From Deltaproteobacteria bacterium (lineage in GTDB: Bacteria > Desulfobacterota > Binatia > UBA9968), in assembly GCA_016874755.1 (NCBI GenBank), contig VGTH01000006.1, forward strand, positions 1-64,000: DNA of 64,000 nucleotides. The letters run 5' to 3'. The notes under the pieces were generated by a model. It saw nothing but the letters and a program-made list of their open reading frames with translations, did no database searches and had not been told where the DNA came from. Made by a program: the position numbers and the translations under genes. This document shows, in pieces, positions 50,950-59,925 of this stretch (position 1 is the stretch's first letter; every line of letters begins with the position of its first letter).

Positions 50950-51765
50950 TTAGTTCTTGTCGACCTTGTACGATCCCAACCCCGGCCGGTATTCCTTGCG
51001 AGCAAACTGCTGCAAGCCCGGGCGTCCGCCGATGGCGGCTTTCGCCTTATCGGAGATCAAGCCAGAGATTTCGTAGGCGACTTCCGGGTTCGAATAGAAC
51101 GTGTAGTACCAGGCTTCTTTAACAGCGTTGAGCGCCGACGGCGCTTTTTCCTTGAGATTGTTGGCGATTTCCATCACCTCTTTGTCGAGGTCGGCGCGCG
51201 GCACGGCTTTGGTGATGAGGCCGATGCGTTCGGCTTCTTTGGCCGTCAGAGTCTTGCCGGTGAGCGCATAATAGAGACCATGTTTCGGCTGCAGGTGTTC
51301 GGTCAAAACGATGGTCACTTCGCCGCCGGGGAAATGGCCAAAGTTCACTTCCGACAAACCCATTTGCACGTCGTCCGCGGCGATCGCGATGTCACAGCCG
51401 GTCACCACGGTGAAACCGCCGCCGAACACCCAACCGTTGATTTTGGCGATCACGGGTTGCGGCATTTTGCGCAATATTTCGTTTCGCCATTGGCGCGATT
51501 TCTCACGGACTTCATCGCGCACGCGGTCGGGCTGGGAGTCCATTTCAATAAAATATTGCTTCAAGTCCTGGCCGGCGCAGAAGCTCTCGCCGGCACCGGT
51601 GATGATGATGACGCGGGTGTCTTTGTCGTAGCGCAGGTCGGTCAAGCAATCGTACATGTCGCGGTGCAGCTGCGGGCTCATCGCGTTGCGCTTCTCCGGC
51701 CGATTGAGCGTGATCGTCGTCACGCCATCTTTCTTATCGACTAATAGGGTTTGATAGTTGGCCAC
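50950..51765 (-). CDS. Crotonase; hydroxycinnamoyl-CoA hydratase/lyase-like
   Basis: 271 residues from a GTG at 51765, with AGGAGG upstream. VTTITLNRPEKRNAMSPQLH, ITGAGESFCAGQDLKQYF, and NGWVFGGGFTVVTGCDIAIA with GLSEVNFGHFPGG show the crotonase fold, oxyanion hole and active Glu. Similarity, judged by eye, is closest to p-hydroxycinnamoyl-CoA hydratase/lyase (feruloyl-CoA type), which cleaves C2 units from phenylpropanoid CoA esters. The end GLGSYKVDKN also fits that group. General enoyl-CoA hydratase is the alternative. Confidence 0.83.
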   Translation of the reverse strand: MANYQTLLVDKKDGVTTITLNRPEKRNAMSPQLHRDMYDCLTDLRYDKDTRVIIITGAGESFCAGQDLKQYFIEMDSQPDRVRDEVREKSRQWRNEILRKMPQPVIAKINGWVFGGGFTVVTGCDIAIAADDVQMGLSEVNFGHFPGGEVTIVLTEHLQPKHGLYYALTGKTLTAKEAERIGLITKAVPRADLDKEVMEIANNLKEKAPSALNAVKEAWYYTFYSNPEVAYEISGLISDKAKAAIGGRPGLQQFARKEYRPGLGSYKVDKN

Positions 51766-51882
51766 GGCACTTCCTCCTAAAATGTTTGTAAACTCCTCAA
51801 GGTCCTACTCTAGTCGCGCGCAACGTGCAAGAAGAATGGCGACCAACCGGTCAACCCTAAAAAACCTGGCGATTGTCGCTGC

Positions 51883-52926
51883 TCAGCGCTTTACGACCAC
51901 GTCGCGCAGCAACTTTTTCCAACGCTCTTCGTTGCGCTCGTACTGCTCAAAGGTGCCGCCCTTCTCGGGGTACCAGCGCTTGAAGCCGTAATCCTTCGTC
52001 GGCGTAGCGAAGCGGAAGCGCTCTTCCATGATCTTTTGCCCCTCGGGGCTTAGCAGGAAATCCGCCAGCAACACGGCACCATTGGGATTGGCCGCCACCA
52101 GCGGCAGTGCTACGCCACCCGCGTTGGTCGGATTCAAGTCCAGCGGCACCCACTCAGTCGGCGCGCCTTTCGGCTTCGCAGCCAGCACATGATTGCGAAA
52201 AATCGAGATCGACATCGGCATTTCGCCTGCCGCCATGAGCTCGTGGATCGCGCCGCCCGAAATCATGTGCATCTTCATCTCGATCAATCTTAACTGTTTA
52301 GCAAACTCTTCACCCTTCGCTCGGATCACCGCACCGATAAACCGCACCCCGGTGGAGTCACCGCTGACGCCGATCTTGCCCTTGTTCTCGGGCTTGACCA
52401 GATCGGCAAAACTCTTAGGGACCTCGTTGGCTTTGATCAGATTGCGGTTGTAGCCCAGGCTAATGATCGACTCGCGATCGGTGGTCCAGAGCACCCGGTC
52501 CTTGTCCGCCTCTTCCTTGGAGTCAGCTGGGTAATTGACCAGGTATGGCGAAAAATAAGGCGTCAGCAGCTTGCTATCGCGCAAGACCATCAGGGTCGGC
52601 GGCGTAGTCTCGTAAATATCCGCGAGATTTTTCTTGGCCTGCACCTCGGAGAGAATCCGGCGCGTCAAATCGTTGCCGCTGGCGCGGTACGTCTCCAGCT
52701 TGACGCCTGGATACTTCGCTTCAAAGACATTGGCGATGTCCCGATGCGCAGTCAGACTGGTGTACCAAACGAGCCTGCCTTCTTTCTTTGCGCCCGCGAA
52801 GAGCATCTGCTCGCGGTCGGCGCCGCGGTAATTGGCCAATTCAGCGAGAGACTTGCTTTGCGCATTGAGCCACGACGGCGCCCCCAATAACGCAACCAAA
52901 CCGAGAATCCCCGCGTACGTTCGCAT
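51883..52926 (-). CDS. Extracellular solute-binding protein, Fe3+/PBP2-like, paralog 1
   Basis: 347 residues from the ATG at 52926, preceded by AAGGAGATC. The signal peptide is ILGLVALLGAPSWLNAQ. LANYRGADREQMLFAGAKKE, VFEAKYPGVKLETYRASGND and KNKGKIGVSGDSTGV-like PENKGKIGVSGDSTGV mark an iron-type binding fold. It is strongly similar throughout to 52969-54006, so the two are a tandem duplication. No permease is adjacent. The ligand could be a metal-organic complex or an organic acid. Confidence 0.8.
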   Translation of the reverse strand: MRTYAGILGLVALLGAPSWLNAQSKSLAELANYRGADREQMLFAGAKKEGRLVWYTSLTAHRDIANVFEAKYPGVKLETYRASGNDLTRRILSEVQAKKNLADIYETTPPTLMVLRDSKLLTPYFSPYLVNYPADSKEEADKDRVLWTTDRESIISLGYNRNLIKANEVPKSFADLVKPENKGKIGVSGDSTGVRFIGAVIRAKGEEFAKQLRLIEMKMHMISGGAIHELMAAGEMPMSISIFRNHVLAAKPKGAPTEWVPLDLNPTNAGGVALPLVAANPNGAVLLADFLLSPEGQKIMEERFRFATPTKDYGFKRWYPEKGGTFEQYERNEERWKKLLRDVVVKR

Positions 52927-52968
52927 TCCGATCTCCTTACTCCTCACTATTCACTCCTTACTACTTCA

Positions 52969-54006
52969 TTACTTCCTGGTAATTTCCTGCAGCAGCTTCT
53001 TCCAGCGCTCCTCCGCCTTCTCATACTGCTCCAACGTCTTGCCCTGTTCCGGGTACCAGCGCTTAAAACCGTAATTCTTGGTCGGCACGGCAAAGCGGAA
53101 TTTTTCCTCGTAAATCTTTTGCCCTTCAGGACTCAACAAAAAGTCGATGAACAACAAAGCCGCGTGCGGGCTATTACTCGCCGCGGGCAGGCCAATGCTG
53201 CCAGCGTTGGCCGGGCTCAAATCCAGCGGCACCCACTCGGTCGGTGCGCCTTTGACTTTGCCGGCCAACACGTGATTGCGAAAGATCGAAATCGACATAT
53301 GCATCTCGCCGGCGGCCATCAGCTCATGCATCGCCCCGCCGGAGATCATATGCGCTTTAATATCCAAACTCCGGAGATTTCTGACGAACTCTTCGCCTTT
53401 CGCCGCGACCATCGCACCGATAAAGCGCACGCCGGTGGTATCGCCGCTGACACCGATTTTGCCCTTGTTTTCCGGCTTGGCGAAGTCAGCAAAAGTCTTT
53501 GGCACCTCTCCGGCTTTCATCATGTTGCGGTTGTAACCAAGGCCGACGATCGACTCGCGATCGGTGGTCCAGAACACACGCGTCTTATCCGCTTCCTCTT
53601 TGGAGTCGTCGGGATAATTGCCGAGGTGCGGCGAATAATACGGCGCAAGCAGCTTGTGCTCGCGCATGATCATCAAGGTCGTCGGCGTGGTCTCAAGCAG
53701 GTCGGCAATGTTGCGCTTCGATTGCGCCTCCGAGAGCATCCGCCGCGTCAGATCGTTGGGTGCGGCGCGATAGGTTTCGACCTTGACACCGGAATATTTC
53801 GCTTCGAAGACGTTGGCGATATCGCGATGCGCCGTGAGACTCGTGTACCAGGTGAGCTTGCCTTCCTTCTTCGCGCCAGTCAGGAGCATCTGCTCGCGAT
53901 CGGCACCGCGGTAGTTAGCGAGATCGGCAACGGAACGGGTTTGGGCGGAGGCGGAGGAGGACACGCAGAAAAACAAACAGGCTGCAAGTAACGAACGACT
54001 TCTCAT
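52969..54006 (-). CDS. Extracellular solute-binding protein, Fe3+/PBP2-like, paralog 2
   Basis: 345 residues from the ATG at 54006 (MRSRSLLAACLFFCVSSSAS), with a signal peptide. It shares LANYRGADREQML, VFEAKYSGVKVETYRA and FRNHVLAGKVKGAPTEWVPL with paralog 1 almost word for word. It lies upstream of paralog 1 on the same strand, with only 42 bp between the genes, so they are co-transcribed. An earlier in-frame start is unlikely as it lacks a signal peptide. Confidence 0.8.
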   Translation of the reverse strand: MRSRSLLAACLFFCVSSSASAQTRSVADLANYRGADREQMLLTGAKKEGKLTWYTSLTAHRDIANVFEAKYSGVKVETYRAAPNDLTRRMLSEAQSKRNIADLLETTPTTLMIMREHKLLAPYYSPHLGNYPDDSKEEADKTRVFWTTDRESIVGLGYNRNMMKAGEVPKTFADFAKPENKGKIGVSGDTTGVRFIGAMVAAKGEEFVRNLRSLDIKAHMISGGAMHELMAAGEMHMSISIFRNHVLAGKVKGAPTEWVPLDLSPANAGSIGLPAASNSPHAALLFIDFLLSPEGQKIYEEKFRFAVPTKNYGFKRWYPEQGKTLEQYEKAEERWKKLLQEITRK

Positions 54007-54172
54007 TCTTTCTACTCCAAGAATTTTGCCCCCTCGGGGAAGCATGCGGGTTGACTCCGAGTTCCCCTCTCTGGAAAAGAGGGGTTAGGGGAGATTTGCG
54101 AGGCGCGGTCGGAGAGACGCATTATTTTTTGACAGCCTCCCCCGAGGCGGGGGAAGAAGTAAAAACCGCTCA

Positions 54173-56545
54173 TTATTCCAAGACCCCGTCCGCTTTATGC
54201 GCGGCGATCGTCGCGGCGTCATAGCCTACCACATCGCGCAGCACTGCTTCCGTGTCTTTGCCAAGCACGGGGAACTCCCAACGGCGCGTCAACTTCGCAT
54301 TGGTAAAGTGCAGCGGAAAACTCGGCAGCACGACTTTGCCCAAGCGCGCGTTTTCCACTTCGACGATGAAGCCGCGCTCTTTTAACTGCGGATCGTTCAC
54401 TAAGTCTTCGCCCGTCTGCGCCACGCCGCAAGGAACGCCGGCTTTTTGCAGCTGATCGCGGATTGCAAACGTATCGCGAGTTCTTGTCCAGGCGGAGATC
54501 GTTTCATCCAGCCCTGCGCGGTTTTCTAAACGCGCGCTGTTGGTGGCAAACTTTGCATTACCCGCGATCCCTAGAATATTCGCCAGCGCGTTCCACTGCT
54601 GCTCGGTCTCCGCGGCGATGGCGCACCAGCGATCTTCCCCTTTGCAGGGGTAGACATTATGCGGCGCCACCGCGCGCGAGATATTGCCGATGGGCTCAGG
54701 ATTTCTCCCGCTCGATGCGGCTTCCATCAAGTTGGCGCCGATCATGAACGCGGTCGCTTCGGATTGACCGAGATCGACGAACGCGCCCTGCTTCTGCCGG
54801 TCGCGATGGAGCACCCCGGAAATGATAATGATCGCGCACAGCACGCCGGTGACATAGTCGGGATAAACCAACTGCGCCCCCACCGGCGGATTGGTCACGC
54901 CTGGATGGTTCCACATATAGGTCAAGCCGGTGAAGGCGGTGATGTTCACACCGACCGTAGAATAGTGCCGCTTCGGCCCCGTCGTGCCGAGCCCGGGCAT
55001 GCGCAAGTTGACGATGTCCGGCTTCACCGCGCAGAGCTGGCGGTAGCCCAAGCCGATGCGGTCGACCACATCGACGCTGTAGTTGTCGAGCACCGCGTCG
55101 GCCTTTGCAACCAGATCGTGCAGCACGCCCTGTCCCTTGGGATGTTTGAGATTGACCGTGAAGGAGCGTTTGTTGCGGTTAAATTCCAAAAAGCGCGGCG
55201 ACAGGTTGGGATCTTCGCCGGTGCCGAAAAAACGAAACGGGTCCATGCCGCCTTTGCTCGACTCTATTTTCATGACGTCGGCGCCGAGCTCAGCCAAAAT
55301 CGTCGTGCCATAAGGTCCCGCAAGCACGTGGTCAAAACTGACGATACGCATGCCGTCGAGCGGGCCGTTGCCGCTAGTCGCTGTCGACTTCGGCGACTGA
55401 GGCGCCGCTCTCTTTCCGCCGATATCTTTCCAACCATCGAGCAGCGGCACGCTGCCCACCTCCGGACGGCTGCCGTCGATCATGAACGGCATCGCCGGCT
55501 GCTTGGCGCTGCCGAAACCGGCATGCTCCACTGCCGTCATAAATCCACGGCCCTGCACATGCTCGTCGTTGGCGAAACCCATCGGCGTATTCACCGGCAC
55601 GCAAGGAATGCCTTTTCCCTGGAGCAGGTTAGTAATCTCCGCCATGGTGAACTTGCTGAGAAACTTCTCCACTTCGGGATTGAGCTCATCGGCATGCTCA
55701 CGCCGGTAGACGTTGTTCAACCAGGCGGCATCGTCGAACACCGGCGGGTGATCCTTCCACACGTTCAAGAACAGCTTCCAGTGCTGCCGCGTAACGTAGA
55801 GATAGACGAAGCCATCTTTGCACGGAAAGATTTTCGCCGGCGCCACCGAGCCATGCTGGCTGCCGGCGCGCTTGAGAATCTGTTTCTCGTTGGCCCACAA
55901 GCGAACGATATGCTCATGGGTTCCCAACGTTTCCTGCATCGAAGTATCGATGTGATCGCCCTGGCCGGTTCTCTCGCGGCGATAGAGCGCCGCGAGCACG
56001 CCAGCCGTCGCGAACAGACTGGCGAAATAGTAAGCCTGCGACTCAGGGGCCCTGCATGGCGCCGTGGCCGGATCGCCGCAAACATAGAGAATGCCGCTCT
56101 CAGCCAAACCGACCAGATCGTTGTAGGCAAAATCTTTCTTCGGCCCGGTCTGACCGAAGCAAGTGATAGAAGCCATCACGACGCCCGGATTCACCATTGC
56201 CAAATCTTTGTAGCCCAAACCCTTTGCCGCCAACTCACCCGGCTTGAAGCTCTCGATAACAACATCAGCGGATTTCACCAGCTCACGGAACGCCGCGCGC
56301 CCCGCGTCGCTTTCCAGGTCGACGACCTTGCTGTGCTTGCCGGCATTCAAATGCGCAAACGTCGCGCTCAACTCCGCGCCGTTTGACGATTTGATAAACG
56401 GCGCGAGTTTGCGCACCGGATCGCCGCCAGGCGGCTCGATCTTAACCACTTCCATACCCAAGTCAGCCAAAATGCGCCCGCACAACTGGCCGGAGAGACC
56501 GGTCAAATCCAACGCTCGATACCCTTTGAGAAATGCTCCACCCAT
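54173..56545 (-). CDS. Tandem CaiB/BaiF family III CoA-transferase fusion
   Basis: 790 residues, twice the usual length. Domain 1 (about 1-390) has FLKGYRALDLTGLSGQLCGR, VKIEPPGGDPVRKLAPF and GQGDHIDTSMQETLG. Domain 2 (about 400-790) starts GPLDGMRIVSFDHVLAGPYG and has DVMKIESSKGGMDPFRFFG and KQGAFVDLGQSEATAF. Family III enzymes move CoA between carboxylates through an Asp aspartyl-CoA intermediate and work as interlocked dimers; a fused protein could form an intramolecular dimer. Asp residues lie at the catalytic-type positions of both halves. It probably activates an acid for the nearby acyl-CoA dehydrogenase and crotonases. Confidence 0.83.
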   Translation of the reverse strand: MGGAFLKGYRALDLTGLSGQLCGRILADLGMEVVKIEPPGGDPVRKLAPFIKSSNGAELSATFAHLNAGKHSKVVDLESDAGRAAFRELVKSADVVIESFKPGELAAKGLGYKDLAMVNPGVVMASITCFGQTGPKKDFAYNDLVGLAESGILYVCGDPATAPCRAPESQAYYFASLFATAGVLAALYRRERTGQGDHIDTSMQETLGTHEHIVRLWANEKQILKRAGSQHGSVAPAKIFPCKDGFVYLYVTRQHWKLFLNVWKDHPPVFDDAAWLNNVYRREHADELNPEVEKFLSKFTMAEITNLLQGKGIPCVPVNTPMGFANDEHVQGRGFMTAVEHAGFGSAKQPAMPFMIDGSRPEVGSVPLLDGWKDIGGKRAAPQSPKSTATSGNGPLDGMRIVSFDHVLAGPYGTTILAELGADVMKIESSKGGMDPFRFFGTGEDPNLSPRFLEFNRNKRSFTVNLKHPKGQGVLHDLVAKADAVLDNYSVDVVDRIGLGYRQLCAVKPDIVNLRMPGLGTTGPKRHYSTVGVNITAFTGLTYMWNHPGVTNPPVGAQLVYPDYVTGVLCAIIIISGVLHRDRQKQGAFVDLGQSEATAFMIGANLMEAASSGRNPEPIGNISRAVAPHNVYPCKGEDRWCAIAAETEQQWNALANILGIAGNAKFATNSARLENRAGLDETISAWTRTRDTFAIRDQLQKAGVPCGVAQTGEDLVNDPQLKERGFIVEVENARLGKVVLPSFPLHFTNAKLTRRWEFPVLGKDTEAVLRDVVGYDAATIAAHKADGVLE

Positions 56546-56589
56546 TTATCTCTTACCTTTGGTGAAATAGTTTAGTGCAAGATTATTAT

Positions 56590-56684
56590 TCACCACGAAG
56601 ACACGAAGATCACGAAGGTAAGAAAAGAAATGAAATGAACAAAATCTTTTTCCGAACTTCGTGTCCTTCGTGCCTTCGTGGTGA
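56590..56684. repeat. CACCACGAAG-type palindromic repeat
   Basis: CACCACGAAGACACGAAGAT and TTCGTGCCTTCGTGGTGAG are opposed arms with CCGAACTTCGTGTCCTTCG inside. It is one of the cleanest copies of the family, between CoA-transferase and nitronate monooxygenase genes. Confidence 0.65.
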
Positions 56685-56694
56685 GGCGGGCTCC

Positions 56695-57825
56695 TCACCC
56701 GCCGACGTAGCGCGTTCTCATCTGATTCAGGATTTCCGACGCCTGCGTCACCATGCGGTCGACGATCTCTGCCGCCGGCACGTTGTTTTTCTCCTCGCTC
56801 AACATGCCCGACACCTGCCCGCCGGGCACGTGCAGCAGATCGACGCGGTCCGCCGCTTCGGCGGCGCGCCGCACTTCGTCCATGGCGTTGCCCTGGTATG
56901 GAGTCGGCATCGCCGGCAGACCGGAGTCCATCCACTCTTTGATGACCGCGCTCTTGTAATGGCGCGCGTAGTGGCCGCTGGTGTAGGCCGTGCGCACGAA
57001 GTCTTCCGACGTGCCTTTATAGATTTGCTGCTTGTAAACCGGATTGATGCCGCCTTCTCTAGTCACGAGAAACGTCGTGCCGCACCACACACCCACCGCA
57101 CCCAGCGCCAGCGCCGCTGCTACACCGCGGCCATCAGAGATGCCGCCCGCCGCGACTACCGGTTTCGGTTTCACCGCGTCGACGATTTGCGGAATCAGCG
57201 GGAAGTTGCCGATCGTCCCGGTGTGGCCGCCGGCTTCATAGCCTTGCGCGATGATCACATCCGCGCCTTTGCGCGCGTGGCTCAGCGCGTGCTTCACCGC
57301 GCCCGCCAGCGCCATGACTTTGATGCCGCGCTCGTGCGCCAACGGCACGACTTCGGCGGTGTCGCCCAAGCCGATGATGAGAATCGGCACCTTCTCTTCA
57401 AGAATCACTTTCAGCTGCTCGCGCGTCGCCGCCGGAGTTTTGACCCAGCTCTTGCGATCGGGCGGCACCGGCTTCAAGCCAAGTTTCGGAATCATCTCAT
57501 CGTTAAACTTGGCATGTTTGGGATATTTTTCCTGGATCTCCTTGCGTACTTCATCGGGGTCAGGGATTTTGACATCTTCCATTTTAGGCAGCGTGATATC
57601 GACGCCAAACGGCTTGTCCGTCAGCTTGCGCACTTCGCGAATGCGCTCGCGAATCACTTCCGGGCGAATCGAGCTGCCGCCGATGCAGCCCAACCCACCA
57701 GCATTGGAAACCGCCGCCACCAACGCCGGCGGCGTGGTCAATCCCTCTTTGTCCCAACCCATGCCCGCTTGAATGATCGGATATTTAATATTCAACAAAT
57801 CACACAAGGGTGTATGCAAACTCAT
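56695..57825 (-). CDS. Nitronate monooxygenase / 2-nitropropane dioxygenase family
   Basis: 376 residues. CDLLNIKYPIIQAGMGW and ALVAAVSNAGGLGCIGGSSI are the FMN-binding start; VIIAQGYEAGGHTGTIGNF carries the conserved Gly-Gly-His near residue 205; VVAAGGISDGRGVAAALALG binds the phosphate. GGAGTT precedes the ATG. Members oxidise nitroalkanes or act as enoyl reductases and related flavoenzymes; the GGHTG version is the common bacterial NMO type. It is probably co-transcribed with the CoA-transferase downstream. The exact substrate is unknown. Confidence 0.84.
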   Translation of the reverse strand: MSLHTPLCDLLNIKYPIIQAGMGWDKEGLTTPPALVAAVSNAGGLGCIGGSSIRPEVIRERIREVRKLTDKPFGVDITLPKMEDVKIPDPDEVRKEIQEKYPKHAKFNDEMIPKLGLKPVPPDRKSWVKTPAATREQLKVILEEKVPILIIGLGDTAEVVPLAHERGIKVMALAGAVKHALSHARKGADVIIAQGYEAGGHTGTIGNFPLIPQIVDAVKPKPVVAAGGISDGRGVAAALALGAVGVWCGTTFLVTREGGINPVYKQQIYKGTSEDFVRTAYTSGHYARHYKSAVIKEWMDSGLPAMPTPYQGNAMDEVRRAAEAADRVDLLHVPGGQVSGMLSEEKNNVPAAEIVDRMVTQASEILNQMRTRYVGG

Positions 57826-57933
57826 AATTCCAACTCCTTTCGAAGACGGACCCGTAGCTGTGCTCAGGGTGACAGCAAACGAAACGCACCGACCGACAAC
57901 CTTGAACTTTGAACGTTGAACCTTGAACGGAAA

Positions 57934-58755
57934 TTATTTCTTCCGATCCTCCGGCTTCACATAGCCCGTCGTGCCGCCGCCTTTCTGCGAATGCAGATAG
58001 CCTTCGACGTCGCTCAGCGGATTGGTGTAGATGCGCATGCGGTGCGACACCAAATCATCGGTTTGCAGTGCCATGTCGAAAGGCAAATCCTTTTCCATGT
58101 ACGCTGCAATCTTCGCGCTCTCCAGCGTCGCGAAGTTGCGCGAGCCCAACTCTTTCGCCAACTGCTCGACGGTTGGAATCAACTCTTTATCGGGCACGAC
58201 CTCTGAAACCAGACCGACCCGCTCCGCTTGGGCAGCTGTCATATTGCGGCCGGTCAACTGAAGGTAGAAGGCCTTTTTATATGGAATGCCGGTGTGAAAT
58301 AGCGTCGAAGTCGCCACCGCGCCATAGCTGCCGCGGATCACCTCGGGCATGCCGAACATCGCCGACTCACAGGAGATCGCCAAATCATGGGCGTTGAGCA
58401 GCGCAAAGCCGCCGCCCAGGCACCAGCCATTGATCGCCGCAATCGTCACCTGCGGCATGCCGCGCAGCACACGCACGATCTCATAGGTCGAGCCGCCTTC
58501 GTCCCAACGGCGCCGCTTGCCCTTCCAACTCTCGCGCAGATCGTAAAGATCCAGCCCCGAGCTATAGGAATTTCCTTGGCCCGTCGTGACAACGCATTTG
58601 ATTTTTTCATTCTCGCGGATTTCTTTCAGCACCGCGATCATTTCGGCCATCAATAACCGACTCAAAGCGTTCTTTTTCTCTGGCCTATTGAACGTCAGCC
58701 AAGCAACTCCGGTGCTTTCATCAACTTTGGGAATAATCGTCTTCATCTCAACCAT
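57934..58755 (-). CDS. Enoyl-CoA hydratase/isomerase (crotonase)
   Basis: 273 residues from the ATG at 58755, preceded by GGAGGAAAG. An upstream-extended frame is repeat-derived and rejected. WLTFNRPEKKNALSRLLMAE, GQGNSYSSGLDLYDL, INGWCLGGGFALLNAHDLAI and FGMPEVIRGSYGAVAT cover the oxyanion hole and active Glu. It is related to 50950-51765 and likewise of the hydroxycinnamoyl-CoA hydratase/lyase-like branch. It lies upstream of nitronate monooxygenase on the same strand. Confidence 0.82.
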   Translation of the reverse strand: MVEMKTIIPKVDESTGVAWLTFNRPEKKNALSRLLMAEMIAVLKEIRENEKIKCVVTTGQGNSYSSGLDLYDLRESWKGKRRRWDEGGSTYEIVRVLRGMPQVTIAAINGWCLGGGFALLNAHDLAISCESAMFGMPEVIRGSYGAVATSTLFHTGIPYKKAFYLQLTGRNMTAAQAERVGLVSEVVPDKELIPTVEQLAKELGSRNFATLESAKIAAYMEKDLPFDMALQTDDLVSHRMRIYTNPLSDVEGYLHSQKGGGTTGYVKPEDRKK

Positions 58756-58822
58756 AAGCTTTCCTCCATTTTGCGCGCTTCGATCTACGATCACTATCAA
58801 AACTTGCATGCAATCATCAACT

Positions 58823-58850
58823 GTAGGGACAGGTCGCGACCTGTCCCTAC
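58823..58850. repeat. GTAGGGAC palindrome (short GTAGGGGC relative, A10)
   Basis: GTAGGGACAGGTCGCGACCT then GTCCCTAC is a 28-bp perfect palindrome, a short member of the REP family, upstream of the crotonase gene. Confidence 0.65.
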
Positions 58851-58867
58851 GTCTCACGCCCATTCAA

Positions 58868-59833
58868 TCAGAGCCACTTCGCTTTACGGAACCGGAAGAA
58901 CAAATAGAGGTCAATCAGCACCATCACGATCAGCGTCACAGGATAGCCGTGAATCCACTCGATCTCCGGCATGTATTTGAAGTTCATCCCATAGATACCG
59001 GCGACCAGGGTCGGCACGGCGATCAGCGCGCCGTAGGCAGCGAGCCGCTTAGTCACTTCGTTTTCCTGCAACGAGACCAGCGACAAGCTCACGGAGATGG
59101 CCGTAGTTACCATATCGCGCAAGCTATCGATGGATTGATTTAAGCGCACGAGATGATCTGACACGTCGCGAAAATAATCTTGCAGGCCCAACGCCAACTG
59201 CGGCACGCGGCCGCCGTGCAGGCGGCCGATCGCTTCGAGCAAAGGCTCCACGGCATGTCGCAGCGTCATCAACTTTTGCTTGATGCCGTAGAGCGCCTCG
59301 ATACTCTGGCGCTCGGTCTGTTTGGCAAAGATCCGCTCTTCCACTTGTTCAAGCTCGGTTTCAATGAAATCCAAAATCGGAAAGTAGCGGTCCACCACCG
59401 CGTCCATCAGCGCGTAAAGCACGTAGCCCGAGCCATGCTTGAGCAGATCGGGCTCACCTTCGCAGCGCTTACGCACATCAACAAAGCCGCGCTCAGCGCG
59501 GCTGCGCACGGAGAGAACATAGTTGGGTCCGACGAAGATGGCGACCTCGCCGACTTTCAACTCCTCGCCGCCATTCTCAATCATGTGCAGCACGACAAAC
59601 AACGATTGGCCGTACTCTTCGATCTTAGGCCGCTGGTGGCCGTGGTGCGCGTCCTCGACGGCGAGATCATGCAGACCAAATTGAGCTTGCATCGCGGCAA
59701 GCTCTTCGGGCTCAGGGTCTTTGATCGCAACCCAGACAAAACAATCTTTGCGCTGAATGTAGGAATGAATCTCGCTTACCGGTATGTCGGCGAGCTTGCG
59801 GCCGTCTTGGTAAGCGACGCAGTTAATCAGCAT
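58868..59833 (-). CDS. corA: CorA-family magnesium/cobalt transporter
   Basis: 321 residues. The acidic N-terminal cytosolic domain (DCFVWVAIKDPEPEELAAMQ, then HDLAVEDAHHGHQRPKIEEY) leads to a long helix, two C-terminal membrane segments, and the signature YGMNFKYMPE in the loop between them (about residues 280-290). The ending FRFRKAKWL is the cytosolic basic tail. It imports Mg2+ or Co2+ as a pentamer in the inner membrane. Nothing in the context ties it to the catabolic genes. Confidence 0.9.
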   Translation of the reverse strand: MLINCVAYQDGRKLADIPVSEIHSYIQRKDCFVWVAIKDPEPEELAAMQAQFGLHDLAVEDAHHGHQRPKIEEYGQSLFVVLHMIENGGEELKVGEVAIFVGPNYVLSVRSRAERGFVDVRKRCEGEPDLLKHGSGYVLYALMDAVVDRYFPILDFIETELEQVEERIFAKQTERQSIEALYGIKQKLMTLRHAVEPLLEAIGRLHGGRVPQLALGLQDYFRDVSDHLVRLNQSIDSLRDMVTTAISVSLSLVSLQENEVTKRLAAYGALIAVPTLVAGIYGMNFKYMPEIEWIHGYPVTLIVMVLIDLYLFFRFRKAKWL

Positions 59834-59848
59834 GAAACATTAATGGAT

Positions 59849-59925
59849 AATTGAAAATGGATAATGGATAATGCTCGGAATCACGATCCGAAAAGTTATC
59901 CATTGTCCATTATCCATTATCAATT
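59849..59925. repeat. Inverted repeat ATGGATAATGG type
   Basis: AATTGAAAATGGATAATGGA (59849 on) faces CCATTATCCATTATCAATT (to 59925). The arms pair over most of their length. It lies between cupin and CorA genes and may act as a terminator or be a MITE-like unit. Confidence 0.5.

Noticed and set aside
54659-56386. 575-codon open frame antisense to the CaiB fusion
   Set aside because: Arg/His/Ala-rich with no recognisable domain; shadow of the CoA-transferase gene.
40593-58850. CRISPR array in the repeat-rich 40-59 kb region
   Set aside because: Repeats are palindromic, irregularly spaced by kilobases with genes between them, and vary in orientation; REP family rather than CRISPR.
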